The notes beneath the pieces were generated by a model. The model ran no database searches. It was not told where the DNA came from and saw only the letters and a program-made list of their open reading frames with translations. DNA of 64,000 bases, taken from positions 3,733,001 through 3,797,000 of the forward strand of contig NZ_CP059732.1 in assembly GCF_014117325.1 (NCBI RefSeq). Direction: 5' to 3'. Both the position numbers and the translations under genes were made by a program. The stretch comes from Spirosoma foliorum (lineage in GTDB: Bacteria > Bacteroidota > Bacteroidia > Cytophagales > Spirosomataceae). Positions 17,369-26,726 of the stretch are shown here, in pieces; position 1 is the first letter of the stretch, and every line of letters starts with the position of its first letter.

Positions 17369-18532
17369 ATGGAACAGCTAATCGAGTTTTTTAGCCGTCT
17401 CACCGACACAAGTGACTGGCCACCACGTTGGTATTGTGGTCAATGGTCCGATTTCCATGGCTGGCTTTATATTACTTCTGACTTGATGATCTGGCTGGCT
17501 TATATGGTCATTCCGCTTGTTTTAGTTCGTTATCTTTTTGTTAAAAAAGGAGTACCCTTACCCGGCGTCTTCTGGCTTTTCGGTGCATTTATATTATTGT
17601 GTGGCCTTACTCATCTGATTGATGCCATAATATTCTGGATACCGATTTATCGAATTAGTGCCCTGGTTCGCTTTCTGACAGGCGCGGTTTCTATTGCAAC
17701 GGTAATAGCCCTCTTTCGGTATTTTGACGAAGCCGTGGGCCTGCGTACCTCCAAAGAATTCGAACACGAATTGTTGTTTCGTCAACAGGCAGTAACTGAA
17801 CTAACACGATCAAATGAAGAACTACAGCAGTTTGCCTATGTAGCTTCGCATGATCTTCAATCCCCCCTTAAGACGATTTCGAACTACCTGAAACTGCTCC
17901 ATACGAAATACGGCGATCAGTTACCCGCCGACGCGCATAAACTCGTTGAAACATCGACCAATGCGGCCGAGCGAATGCGGGTGCTCATCAATGATTTGCT
18001 CAATTTCTCGCGCGTAGGTAACGAAGTCGCCTTTACCCAAGTCAATCTAAATCTGTTGGTTACTGAAATTCTGGAAGAGCAACAGGTCGAGATCCGAACA
18101 AGTGGTGCTACGGTTGACGTAGGGCCACTCCCCACCATGACAGCACATTACACCGACTTCAAACAGGTCTTCCAGAACCTGATTTCCAATGCCTTAAAAT
18201 ATCGTAAACCATCCGTACCTCCTTACATAAAAATTCGGGCGATTGACGAAGGAGATCAATTTTGTTTCTCCATCAGCGATAATGGCATAGGAATTGAGCG
18301 GCAATATTTTGAGCGGGTATTTCAGATTTTCCAGCGGCTCCACGGACGTAACGAATTCTCTGGAACAGGCATTGGTTTGGCCACCTGCAAAAAAGTTATT
18401 GCTATTTATGGTGGTCAAATATGGATCGAGAGTACAATTAATGTAGGTACAACCTTTAATTTTACCATTCCAAAAGTTATTAAAACTACGCACCACTATG
18501 CCCAAACCGATACACTGTATTCTGCTAATTGA
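17369..18532 (+). CDS. Sensor histidine kinase with ethylene-receptor-like membrane domain
   Basis: The 387-residue kinase has three membrane segments (about 34-56, 67-90 and 95-114), a linker and a HisKA/HATPase core. The membrane part matches the ethylene-binding domain of plant ETR1: Asp38, Tyr45, Ile48, Pro49, Ile75, Cys78 and His82 align with ETR1 Asp25, Tyr32, Ile35, Pro36, Ile62, Cys65 and His69 at a constant offset of 13. GAFILLCGLTHLID contains the copper-binding Cys/His pair. The phosphoacceptor lies in ASHDLQSPLKTISNYL; DNGIGIERQYFERVFQIF and GTGIGLATCKKV are N and G boxes. The receiver gene downstream overlaps its end by 35 nt. Copper-dependent sensing of ethylene or a similar small hydrophobic molecule is inferred from the residues. 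Confidence 0.88.
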   Translation: MEQLIEFFSRLTDTSDWPPRWYCGQWSDFHGWLYITSDLMIWLAYMVIPLVLVRYLFVKKGVPLPGVFWLFGAFILLCGLTHLIDAIIFWIPIYRISALVRFLTGAVSIATVIALFRYFDEAVGLRTSKEFEHELLFRQQAVTELTRSNEELQQFAYVASHDLQSPLKTISNYLKLLHTKYGDQLPADAHKLVETSTNAAERMRVLINDLLNFSRVGNEVAFTQVNLNLLVTEILEEQQVEIRTSGATVDVGPLPTMTAHYTDFKQVFQNLISNALKYRKPSVPPYIKIRAIDEGDQFCFSISDNGIGIERQYFERVFQIFQRLHGRNEFSGTGIGLATCKKVIAIYGGQIWIESTINVGTTFNFTIPKVIKTTHHYAQTDTLYSAN

Positions 18533-18932
18533 CGACGACCCGGATGATATTTTTCTTCATCAGGTAGTTATTAATGATTCAGGATTGTGTGATAACATTC
18601 GGGTTGCTGAAAACGCAAAGGAGGCTCTTCATTATTTAACCAACACCAGTCATCCCGATTATATCCGGCCAGATTTAATTCTGACGGATGTGAATTTGCC
18701 CGGAATGAATGGGTTTGAATTTCTGGAAGAATATCACCATCTGGATGAACAGCTCAAAAGTCGGCTGGCCGTTTTGGTATTCACCACCTCATTAGCCCCC
18801 CGCGATACCCAACGGGCGGCCATGATTGCCCATGTGAACGGCTATTATACAAAGCCTCTCACCAATGCCACCCTTCAGACAATTGTTAATCAATACGTCA
18901 TTACTTCGCCAAACGATAGCTTAAACAACTAA
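18498..18932 (+). CDS. Single-domain response regulator (Rcp1/CheY-like)
   Basis: The protein is one receiver domain of 144 residues with no output domain. LLIDDDPDD holds the acidic pocket, ILTDVNLPGMNG the phosphoacceptor Asp (about residue 56), FTTS the conserved Thr/Ser switch and YTKPL the conserved Lys. It starts within the last 35 nt of the kinase gene, so the two are co-translated and very likely form a cognate pair. Such short receivers act through protein contacts or phosphorelay rather than DNA binding. Confidence 0.93.
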   Translation: MPKPIHCILLIDDDPDDIFLHQVVINDSGLCDNIRVAENAKEALHYLTNTSHPDYIRPDLILTDVNLPGMNGFEFLEEYHHLDEQLKSRLAVLVFTTSLAPRDTQRAAMIAHVNGYYTKPLTNATLQTIVNQYVITSPNDSLNN

Positions 18933-18959
18933 TCCGTTCAGGGAATCAATTACATCGGC

Positions 18960-18967
18960 TACCTTTG
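18960..18967 (+). promoter_or_regulatory. Putative -7 box before rpiB
   Basis: TACCTTTG matches TAnnTTTG exactly and lies 36 bp before the rpiB start. No convincing TTG element is found 19-21 bp upstream. Confidence 0.45.
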
Positions 18968-19003
18968 TTGCTGTTTCTAATTTCTGACTAATTCAACTTT
19001 CAA

Positions 19004-19438
19004 ATGAAAATTGCCATTGGTTCCGACCATGCCGGTTTCCAGTACAAAGAAGCCATCAAAGAAATGCTCACTGGCCTCGGACATGAGGTTATCGATAAAG
19101 GCACCTATGCCGCAACGCCATCTGTAGATTATCCGCTCTTTATCCGGCCTGTAGCTGAAGCTGTAGCGGCTGGCGAAGTAGAACGTGGTGTGGTACTTGG
19201 CGGATCGGGTAACGGCGAGGCCATTGCGGCCAACCGTGTGCGCGGTGTTCGGTGTGGGTTGTGCTGGAATGAAGAGTCGGCACGCCTGTGTCGGCAGCAT
19301 AACGACGCCAACGTTATTTCACTTGGCGAGCGCATGATGAGCGAAGAAACCGCCCTGAAATTAGTTCAAATCTGGCTCGATACCCCTTTTGAAGGAGGTC
19401 GCCACCTGGCTCGAATTCAAGAATTAGATAACTATTGA
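19004..19438 (+). CDS. rpiB: Ribose-5-phosphate isomerase B
   Basis: The enzyme interconverts ribulose-5-phosphate and ribose-5-phosphate. The 144-residue protein has the LacAB/RpiB fold: IAIGSDHAGF (4-12), DYPLF, and GVVLGGSGNGEAIAANRV (62-79). At the catalytic base position Glu72 follows GSGNG, as in the mycobacterial RpiB, whereas E. coli RpiB uses Cys. NVISLGERM is the conserved C-terminal block. It adds to the pentose phosphate genes zwf, pgl and tal in the window but is a separate unit on the plus strand. Confidence 0.95.
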   Translation: MKIAIGSDHAGFQYKEAIKEMLTGLGHEVIDKGTYAATPSVDYPLFIRPVAEAVAAGEVERGVVLGGSGNGEAIAANRVRGVRCGLCWNEESARLCRQHNDANVISLGERMMSEETALKLVQIWLDTPFEGGRHLARIQELDNY

Positions 19439-19449
19439 TGTAGGATGTG

Positions 19450-19509
19450 TGATATATGATGTAAGATGTAGTTATCAGTACAGTAGCATACATCTTACAT
19501 CATATATCA
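19450..19509. repeat. Inverted repeat between rpiB and the ABC exporter gene
   Basis: Arms 19450-19470 and 19489-19509 (21 bp) are perfect reverse complements built of TGATATATGATG-type words. The right arm ends 7 bp before the next start codon. Confidence 0.85.
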
Positions 19510-19516
19510 TACCTCA

Positions 19517-21271
19517 ATGCAGATTCTCTGGAAATACCTTAAGCCTTATCGCTGGTTGGCCGTACTGGCATTAGTTCTGGCCGGTATTGCTCAAATTCTC
19601 GCCCTGGTCGACCCAATCATCTTTGGGAAGCTCATTGATCAGTATGCTACCCATCCCGGCTCCAAAACAGAAACCGAAAAAGTTAGAGGAGTTCTGCAAT
19701 TATTAGCCATCGCCGTTGGCGTAGCCGTTTTGTCGAATATAACCAAGGCGTTTCAGGAATATGTAACCCGTCTGGTTGTTCAGAAATTTGGCACAGATAT
19801 TTTCAACGACGGCCTGAAACAAACCCTACGCTTATCGTATCAGGAATTTGGCGACCAAAGCAGCGGTGCCACGCTCTCGATCCTTCAAAAAGTTCGTACT
19901 GACACCGAGAAATTCATCAATTCGTTTGTCAATGTTCTTTTTTCGTCCATCGTAGGCATGGGCTTCCTGATTTGGTATGCCGTTACGAAACACTGGGCGC
20001 TGGTTCCCGTATTTTTGATTGGCGTACTTTTATTGGGCGGACTAACGGGGCTGCTCAGCAAACAAATCAAAACAACCCAGCGCTCGATCAACCGCGAAAC
20101 GGCTCTCCTATCGGGCGTAATCACCGAATCGTTACGCAATATTGAATTGATCAAAAGTCTAGGATTGACCTTCCCAGAAATCCGACGACTAAAAGCCCAG
20201 ACAGGCCGCATTTTCGAGCTGGAGATGTTCAAAGTTCGGCGGGTTCGATTTCTGTCTTTCTGGCAAAGCACTACGTTGAATATTCTGAAGCAATCCGTTC
20301 TGTTCACCTTGCTATGGCTCATTTTTCGGAATGTGCTTAGTACAGGCGAGCTGATTTCGATGCAATTCATTTCAGTTTCTATTTTCAATCCATTGCAGGA
20401 ATTGGGCAACATTATTCTGGCCTATCGCGAAGCCGAAGCCGGGTTGGCTAGTTTCGAGAAATTGATGCAGAAACCTATTGAACGCAATCCAGAATCACCA
20501 ATTGAAGTAGGACCAATTGAGCGGCTTCGGTTCGAGGACGTTGTTTTCCGACACATTGGTGCCCATCAGAATGCGATTGATGGCGTCTCGTTTGAGGCTT
20601 CGCTCGGTGATACAATCGCCTTTGTTGGCCCGTCGGGTTCGGGAAAATCAACGATGGTTAAGTTACTGGTCGGTCTTTATCGGCCCGTGGGCGGTGAAAT
20701 TTACTACAACGATATATCAACAAAGGATATTCGGTTCAACCCGATGCGTCGGCAAATTGGGTTCGTCACCCAGGACACACACCTCTTTTCCGGCACCATT
20801 CGCGAAAACCTTTTATTCGTTAAACCCGACGCTACCGAAGCTGAGATGCTGGATGCCCTGGACAAAGCCGCCTGCGATCATTTGCTGGCTCGCTCTGAAC
20901 AAGGGCTCGATACCCAGATCGGCGAAGGGGGTTTGAAGATGTCGGGGGGCGAAAAGCAACGGCTCTCCATTGCCCGCGCCTTAGTCCGGAACCCGCGATT
21001 ATTGATTTTCGATGAAGCCACATCGGCTCTGGATTCGCTTACAGAAGAAGAAATAACCGATACTGTTCGCAGTGTATCGGCCATGCGCTCGCAAATTACG
21101 ATTCTGATTGCGCATCGATTGTCAACGATTTTACACGCCAATACGATTTTTGTGCTGGAAAAGGGTAAAATTGTCGAAACAGGCAGTCATGAAGAACTCA
21201 TTTCTCAAAAAGGACTTTATTATGCTATGTGGCGTCAGCAAATCGGCGAGCGAAGAGCGGTGGTATCTTAA
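19517..21271 (+). CDS. ABC exporter, fused membrane and ATPase domains (MsbA-like)
   Basis: This 584-residue half-transporter has six membrane segments in residues about 15-300 and a nucleotide-binding domain in about 335-575. GPSGSGKST is Walker A, VTQDTHLFSGTIREN the Q-loop region, MSGGEKQRLSIARAL the signature motif, LLIFDEATSALDS Walker B with the catalytic Glu, and IAHRLST the switch His. All ATPase motifs are canonical, so it probably works as a homodimer. Lipid or drug export is typical for the family; the substrate is not evident. It follows rpiB by 78 bp with an inverted repeat between. Confidence 0.93.
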   Translation: MQILWKYLKPYRWLAVLALVLAGIAQILALVDPIIFGKLIDQYATHPGSKTETEKVRGVLQLLAIAVGVAVLSNITKAFQEYVTRLVVQKFGTDIFNDGLKQTLRLSYQEFGDQSSGATLSILQKVRTDTEKFINSFVNVLFSSIVGMGFLIWYAVTKHWALVPVFLIGVLLLGGLTGLLSKQIKTTQRSINRETALLSGVITESLRNIELIKSLGLTFPEIRRLKAQTGRIFELEMFKVRRVRFLSFWQSTTLNILKQSVLFTLLWLIFRNVLSTGELISMQFISVSIFNPLQELGNIILAYREAEAGLASFEKLMQKPIERNPESPIEVGPIERLRFEDVVFRHIGAHQNAIDGVSFEASLGDTIAFVGPSGSGKSTMVKLLVGLYRPVGGEIYYNDISTKDIRFNPMRRQIGFVTQDTHLFSGTIRENLLFVKPDATEAEMLDALDKAACDHLLARSEQGLDTQIGEGGLKMSGGEKQRLSIARALVRNPRLLIFDEATSALDSLTEEEITDTVRSVSAMRSQITILIAHRLSTILHANTIFVLEKGKIVETGSHEELISQKGLYYAMWRQQIGERRAVVS

Positions 21272-21300
21272 ATTTAGTAACCACAGAGGCAACGAGGATA

Positions 21301-21419
21301 CAGGAAAAGTTCCTGGTGATGTTGGTTACTAATAACCGACACGTTAGGTTTTAAGAAACCTAACCAATTACATTAGGTTTTGAGAAACCTCCCCTATGTC
21401 AGATGTAAGCGTCTGACAT
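21301..21419. repeat. Array of short hairpins after the ABC exporter gene
   Basis: Four hairpins follow each other: CAGGAA/TTCCTG (21301-21315), TTAGGTTT/AAACCTAA (21344-21363), AGGTTT/AAACCT (about 21375-21390) and TGTCAGA/TCTGACA (21398-21419). The AGGTTT and GTCAGA words recur in the hairpin array at 51884-51987. Confidence 0.7.
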
Positions 21420-21434
21420 CACAGAACAAAAAAC

Positions 21435-23600
21435 ATGAATAAGCAGAGTCGGGAAGTCAGTTATTTTCTATCCAGTCAGTATTTCTCGGACGGGATCAGG
21501 ATAACGCTGTCTATTTTGCTGCCGTCTCTGCTACTCGCCCAGTTCGACCAGCTTCAGGCAGGCATGGCCATGTCGTTAGGAGCCCTAAACGTTAGTTTGA
21601 GCGATGCTCCAGGTCCCGTCATGCATCGGCGGAATGGTATGGCGTCCAGTGCCCTTATCAGCTTCTCGGTCACCTTGATTACAGGGTTCGCCCGTATGAG
21701 CCCCTATACAATGGGCGTCGAAATCCTGTTGTTCAGCTTTTTCTTTTCCATGTTCGCCATCTACGGCAACCGGGCTACATCGGTCGGAACGGCGGCTTTA
21801 CTGATCATGATTCTGATGATCGACCGCCCCATGGATACCGCCGGAGTGTTGCGCGAAAGCGGCCTGGTATTGGCCGGTAGCGTCTGGTATAGCACCATCA
21901 GCTTATTGGTCTCCCGCTTACAACCCTATCGGTTGGCGCAACAGGCATTAGGCCAGTGTATCCACGAGATTGCCAAGCTGATGGCTATAAAAGCAGATTT
22001 TTACGACGTATCGACGCAGCTAGATGACAACTACCGCCATTTGATTGCCCAACAGGTCGATGTAAGTGAAAAGCAGGATGCCGTACGGGAAGTCCTGTTT
22101 AAAAGTCGCCGGATTGTGACGGAGTCAACCCGAACGGGGCGATTACTGTTGCTCACCTTTGTGGATGTGATCGATCTGTATGAGCAGATCATTGCGATGT
22201 ATTTTGATTATTCTGATATCCGCGAGCGATTTGGCAAGTCAAGAATACTCGATCAGATTGCCCACACCATCCGTCGGTTATCAGTCGAGCTTGATCATAT
22301 TGGGCTTGCTATTCAGCTACCCGTTCCGTTTCATAAGCCAATTGATATTAACCCAATTCTGGAAGAACTGAAACGCCATATCGACGCGCTCGGCGATCAG
22401 GATGGCAGCACATTGGTACTAAAAAAAGTGCTGGTCAGCCTACGAACAGTTAGTCAACGGCTAACGGCCCTGCAAAAAAATCTTGTATCGCCTACCCTTA
22501 ACCCCATTGATAATGAGGCTATGGAATACGGTCGGTTTGTCTCCCATCAGGAAATCGATTTGAAGTCGTTTCTGGATAACCTCACACTCGATTCGTCGGT
22601 ATTTCGCCATTCGGTACGGGTAGCCATTGCGATGCTGGTCGGGTTTGTGATCACCAAACTCCTCCCCTACGGCCACCATAGTTACTGGGTATTGCTCACG
22701 ATCTCGGTCATTCTGAAGCCGGCTTTTAGCCTGACCAAGCAACGAAATATTGAACGTATTCTTGGCACATTGGCGGGGGGGGTAATTGGTGTACTCATTC
22801 TCACGTTTTTCCCGAATAAGAACGTGCAGTTTGCCTTTATGGTGTTACTGATGCTGGGTACGTATAGTGCTCAACGGATCAATTACATTGTGATGGTCAT
22901 TTGCGTAACCCCATTCATTTTAATTCTTTTCAAATTTCTGGGAGTCAGTTATTTAGGCGCTGCAGAAGAGCGTTTCTTCGACACGTTGCTAGGTGGGGTT
23001 ATTGCCTTTATGGCCAGCTATTTACTCTTCCCGCAATGGGAGTCAGAGCAGTTAAAAAAGCCCATGCAGGCTATTCTGAAAGCCAACGTCCGGTATATCC
23101 AACTCTTACTAGATAGCTTGTCTGGACGACCTATTAACCTGGTTGACTACAAGCTGGCCCGGAAGGAAGTGTACGTTACGTCGGCCAATTTATCGGCTGC
23201 GTTCGATCGGATGTTATCGGAACCGAAACACAAGCAGCGCAACGAAAAACTCATTTACGAGTTTGTGGTCCTGAATCATGTCTTATCGGCCAACATTGCT
23301 ACGATTACCTCGGCCCGCTTAACCGATGAGCCTAAAGTCTATGCGACTCCGCTACTGCGTCCTGTCAAACGCGCCCTGCGAATACTAACGGAAAGCCTTC
23401 ACAAGATTTCCGCAACCACGGCCAAACAAAGCCAGGATGTAAATGCGTTGGATATAAATACGGCTGCTACTTCACTAACTGATCCCTCATTACTGGAACA
23501 ACTTAATTTTATTCAGCAAGTCAGCAGCGATATTGGCAAAATCGTGGAGCGATTGATGACAAGGGAGCAGATTATTAAAAAGCGCCATCAGTCGGCATAA
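21435..23600 (+). CDS. FUSC-family inner membrane transporter (YccS/YhfK-like)
   Basis: This 721-residue protein has the duplicated layout of the FUSC superfamily: an N-terminal group of membrane segments (about 15-165), a cytoplasmic helical region (about 170-390), a second membrane group (about 395-530) and a helical C-terminus. HSVRVAIAMLVGFVITKLL followed by YWVLLTISVILKP is the conserved fusaric acid resistance-like block. The family is linked to aromatic acid efflux, but individual substrates are mostly unknown. No adaptor or outer-membrane partner is adjacent. The upstream spacer holds a hairpin array, the downstream gene starts 71 bp later on the same strand. Confidence 0.85.
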   Translation: MNKQSREVSYFLSSQYFSDGIRITLSILLPSLLLAQFDQLQAGMAMSLGALNVSLSDAPGPVMHRRNGMASSALISFSVTLITGFARMSPYTMGVEILLFSFFFSMFAIYGNRATSVGTAALLIMILMIDRPMDTAGVLRESGLVLAGSVWYSTISLLVSRLQPYRLAQQALGQCIHEIAKLMAIKADFYDVSTQLDDNYRHLIAQQVDVSEKQDAVREVLFKSRRIVTESTRTGRLLLLTFVDVIDLYEQIIAMYFDYSDIRERFGKSRILDQIAHTIRRLSVELDHIGLAIQLPVPFHKPIDINPILEELKRHIDALGDQDGSTLVLKKVLVSLRTVSQRLTALQKNLVSPTLNPIDNEAMEYGRFVSHQEIDLKSFLDNLTLDSSVFRHSVRVAIAMLVGFVITKLLPYGHHSYWVLLTISVILKPAFSLTKQRNIERILGTLAGGVIGVLILTFFPNKNVQFAFMVLLMLGTYSAQRINYIVMVICVTPFILILFKFLGVSYLGAAEERFFDTLLGGVIAFMASYLLFPQWESEQLKKPMQAILKANVRYIQLLLDSLSGRPINLVDYKLARKEVYVTSANLSAAFDRMLSEPKHKQRNEKLIYEFVVLNHVLSANIATITSARLTDEPKVYATPLLRPVKRALRILTESLHKISATTAKQSQDVNALDINTAATSLTDPSLLEQLNFIQQVSSDIGKIVERLMTREQIIKKRHQSA

Positions 23601-23671
23601 GTAATCTGAGGCTGGCGCGATCTGCTCTAAATTCCATATCTTGGAGTTTCATACTACCAAGACATTCATCA

Positions 23672-25645
23672 ATGAAACCTCTTTACTTCCTCGCTCTACT
23701 AGCCTATCTGGTTAGTCCAAACCGTGTATTGGCTCAAGCACCAAGCATTGTTCAATCAATCGACATGAAAAGCGTGTCGAATCCCCAACTCTCACCCGAT
23801 GGCAAGTGGGTTGCTTATACGGTTACCAAAACCAATTGGGATGAGAATACATTCGACACCGATATTTGGCTGGCTAACACAAACACGGGAGATCACTTTC
23901 AATTAACAAACTCCAAGAAATCGAACAACAGTGCCGCCTGGTCGCCCGACGGAAAATGGCTGGCTTTTTTGTCTACACGAGACGACAAATCCCAGTTGTA
24001 CCTGATCAGTCCTTTCGGTGGGGAAGCTCGCCCATTGACCAAATTTGAAACGGGCGTAACGTCCTTTAAATGGTCGCCAACCGGAAAGCAGATTGTATTT
24101 TCGGCCACTGTGCCCGACAGCAAAGTCGATAAAGAACGTAAGGACAAATACAGTGATTATGAGGTGGTTCGCGACGACTACAAGATGGCGCATCTGTATC
24201 TGCTCGATAGCCTGACCAATGAGAAACCTGCCCAGGCCAAAGCCTTAACCAAAGGAATTGGTTTTTCAGTCGGTAGTTTTGTTGTATCACCCGATGGGAA
24301 GAAAATTGCGTTCGATGCCTCGAAAAACCCGGATCTCATCAATGGACACACCTCTGATTTGTATGTTCTGACGCTTGGCGATACCATTACCCGAAAAATA
24401 GTATCGCTTAAAGGGCCTGATCAAAACCCGGTCTGGTCGCCCGACGGTCAGCAAATTGCCTTCACAACAGCTAACGAAAACGAATTCTATTTCTACACAA
24501 ACCGGCTTATTGCCACCATACCTGCTTCGGGTGGGACGCCAAAAATCCTGACCAATACGTTCGATGAAAACGCCAATCTGTTGGAGTGGACAAGCGATGG
24601 TATTTTGTTCAGTGGCTATCAAAAAACAGCCGCGCATTTATTCCGAATTGACCCGGCAACCCTGAAAACAGAACGACTCACTAAGCCAGACAACCTGATA
24701 GCCACTCAGTTTTCGTTCAGTAAAGATGGGCAGCAGATGACGTTCGTTGGGGCGCTGTCCAACCAATATGCGGAAGTTCAGATCTCATCTGTTCGCACAT
24801 TTACGCCCAAAACTCTGACGACATTGGGAAAACAGTTAGCTCTGTTCAAAATCTCAACCCGCGAGGTAGTCAGTTGGAAGTCGGTAGATGGTAATGTAAT
24901 CGAAGGCATTTTGATTAAACCCGCTAATTTTGACCCTACCCGAAAATATCCGCTTCTGGTCGTTATTCATGGTGGTCCAACCGGAATTGATCTGCCATCC
25001 GTTACCGCTGATCGTTATTATCCGATTGAGCAATTCACAGCTAAAGGAGCGCTCGTATTACGCCCCAACTATCGCGGGTCGGCAGGGTATGGCAGTAAAT
25101 TCAGAGCCCTGAATGTAAAAAACTTAGGATTAGGCGATTATGACGATGTCATCTCAGGCGTTGATTACCTGATTGGCAAAGGCATTGTCGATAAAGATAA
25201 AGTGGGTGCTATGGGCTGGAGTCAGGGAGGCTATATTTCGGCTTTCATCACAACTTACAGTGATCGATTCAAAGCAACCTCAGTGGGAGCCGGAATCTCA
25301 AACTGGGCTACCTACTATCAGAACACCGACATTACGCCTTTTACTCGCCAATACTTACAAGGCACACCCTGGGACAACGCGGATATTTATCAGAAAACAT
25401 CGCCCATTAGCTATGTTAGCCGGGCTAAAACGCCTACCCTAATTCAACATGGCGAGCTGGATCGACGTGTTCCTATTGCCAATGCTTATGAATTACGACT
25501 GGCTTTAGAAGATAAAGGCGTACCCGTTAAGATGGTTGTCTACAAAGGTTTTGGGCATGGAATCACAAAACCTAAACCGATGCGCCAAGTAATGGAAGAG
25601 AACTACCGATGGTTCAGCAAATACATCTGGGGAGAAAATCTGTAA
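23672..25645 (+). CDS. S9 family peptidase (acylaminoacyl-peptidase/DPP type), secreted
   Basis: The 657-residue protein has a signal peptide ending near VLAQAP. Residues of about 30-390 form a beta-propeller with repeated SPDGKWVAY/SPDGQQIAF blades (PD40 repeats). The C-terminal alpha/beta-hydrolase starts at about 400: VIHGGPTG is the oxyanion segment, GAMGWSQGGYISAF contains the nucleophile Ser, GELDRRVP the Asp and GFGHGI the His. The enzyme would cleave short peptides in the periplasm, with the propeller restricting access. A bidirectional hairpin at 25685-25720 ends the gene. Confidence 0.94.
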   Translation: MKPLYFLALLAYLVSPNRVLAQAPSIVQSIDMKSVSNPQLSPDGKWVAYTVTKTNWDENTFDTDIWLANTNTGDHFQLTNSKKSNNSAAWSPDGKWLAFLSTRDDKSQLYLISPFGGEARPLTKFETGVTSFKWSPTGKQIVFSATVPDSKVDKERKDKYSDYEVVRDDYKMAHLYLLDSLTNEKPAQAKALTKGIGFSVGSFVVSPDGKKIAFDASKNPDLINGHTSDLYVLTLGDTITRKIVSLKGPDQNPVWSPDGQQIAFTTANENEFYFYTNRLIATIPASGGTPKILTNTFDENANLLEWTSDGILFSGYQKTAAHLFRIDPATLKTERLTKPDNLIATQFSFSKDGQQMTFVGALSNQYAEVQISSVRTFTPKTLTTLGKQLALFKISTREVVSWKSVDGNVIEGILIKPANFDPTRKYPLLVVIHGGPTGIDLPSVTADRYYPIEQFTAKGALVLRPNYRGSAGYGSKFRALNVKNLGLGDYDDVISGVDYLIGKGIVDKDKVGAMGWSQGGYISAFITTYSDRFKATSVGAGISNWATYYQNTDITPFTRQYLQGTPWDNADIYQKTSPISYVSRAKTPTLIQHGELDRRVPIANAYELRLALEDKGVPVKMVVYKGFGHGITKPKPMRQVMEENYRWFSKYIWGENL

Positions 25646-25684
25646 GCCTTCAATTGATCAACCAGAACATATCTGACCTAAACG

Positions 25685-25720
25685 ACAAAGCCCCGGCAGA
25701 ATAGACTGTCGGGGCTTTGT
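25685..25720 (+). terminator. Intrinsic terminator of the S9 peptidase gene
   Basis: ACAAAGCCCCGGCAG (25685-25699) pairs with CTGTCGGGGCTTTGT (25706-25720), with one G-T wobble. Confidence 0.8.
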
Positions 25721-25855
25721 TAACGAGTATGATAGTAAAACGGCGGTGTGCCTCGAAATGTTTCATCGTTGAAAAATTGTCCCATTATTTTTCATTTTAA
25801 TTCGAAGATAAAAATTCATGAACCTTTTATACCTTTCCAGAAACATTAGTCCCCT

Positions 25856-26467
25856 ATGCCTTATTTAGTACTCGACCTTGAAATGACCGGCCCAGAGCCA
25901 GATTACAACGAAATAATTCAAATCGGTGCCGTACTTTTCGACGACAACTGGGTTGAAAAAGGTCAATATCTTACCAATGTCTATCCAGAAAATAAAGACG
26001 CGTTCTCTTCCTCATCCGAAAAAATTCACAATCTCTCCCTCGCCGATCTGGAAGATGCTCCCATGATCTACGATGTATTGCCTGAAATGGAAGAATGGAT
26101 TTGTAAAGAGTTGGGCTTGCGCGTTCCGAAAGGTCAGTTAGATCGAACACCTTTTCTGCGCGATGTGATCATTTGCGGTCAGAGCGTGATTAACGACATC
26201 AATTTTCTAAAAGAGGCTTACCGGTATGAGAAGCTCAAGTGGCCCTATTCGCGCGTACTGCTTGATTTGCACACACTGGCTTATTTTACCTTCCGGGTCT
26301 TAAAAGCCAACGGTCGCAAAGTTCCCGATCGGCTAAGTCTGACCGCAATTGCCAATTACTTCGGATTTTCTCGCGAAGACGGATTCCACAATGCACTGGA
26401 AGATTCGGTACTCACAGCCAAATGCCTGAAAGAAGTTTTTGCCCTGAGCAATCAAATGAAGCTGTAG
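25856..26467 (+). CDS. DEDDh 3'-5' exonuclease (DnaQ/oligoribonuclease-like)
   Basis: The 203-residue protein consists of one RNase-T/DnaQ exonuclease domain. LVLDLEMTG gives Asp7 and Glu9, VINDINFL gives Asp114 and FHNALEDS gives His178 and Asp183, which completes the DEDDh set for two-metal catalysis. It could trim DNA or RNA 3' ends; it has no polymerase or other domain, so whether it is a proofreading subunit, an oligoribonuclease-like enzyme or a general nuclease is open. It is a single gene, convergent with the site-2 protease, with two inverted repeats in between. Confidence 0.87.
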   Translation: MPYLVLDLEMTGPEPDYNEIIQIGAVLFDDNWVEKGQYLTNVYPENKDAFSSSSEKIHNLSLADLEDAPMIYDVLPEMEEWICKELGLRVPKGQLDRTPFLRDVIICGQSVINDINFLKEAYRYEKLKWPYSRVLLDLHTLAYFTFRVLKANGRKVPDRLSLTAIANYFGFSREDGFHNALEDSVLTAKCLKEVFALSNQMKL

Positions 26468-26474
26468 TGATAAG

Positions 26475-26532
26475 TAATGGATAATGTGAAATGGGTAATG
26501 GACAATTGCAGGCGCGTGATCATTATCCATTA
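26475..26532. repeat. Inverted repeat after the exonuclease gene
   Basis: TAATGGATAATG (26475-26486) pairs with CATTATCCATTA (26521-26532). Similar TAATGGATAATG words occur in the spacer repeat at 5861. Confidence 0.7.
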
Positions 26533-26604
26533 ATCGTTCCTAAAGTAACGTAAATTATGGATAAAATCTGGATTTATTAACTGATTGTTAGCTATTTATA
26601 GTAT

Positions 26605-26688
26605 TTTTTTGTCATCCCGACGTCAGGAGGGATCTTCGGTAAGTAACCAGTTGCCGAAGATCCCTCCTGACGTCGGGATGACAAAAAA
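26605..26688. repeat. Perfect 35-bp inverted repeat, GTCATYYCGACG family, copy 1
   Basis: Arms 26605-26639 and 26654-26688 are perfect reverse complements with a 14-bp centre. The arm starts with T6 then GTCATCCCGACGTCAGGAGG. It belongs with the repeats at 56813-56904 and 59751-59827 and lies between convergent genes. Confidence 0.92.
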
Positions 26689-26726
26689 CAAGTATTATGC
26701 TATTCGTAAATCGGCCATAATTCACA

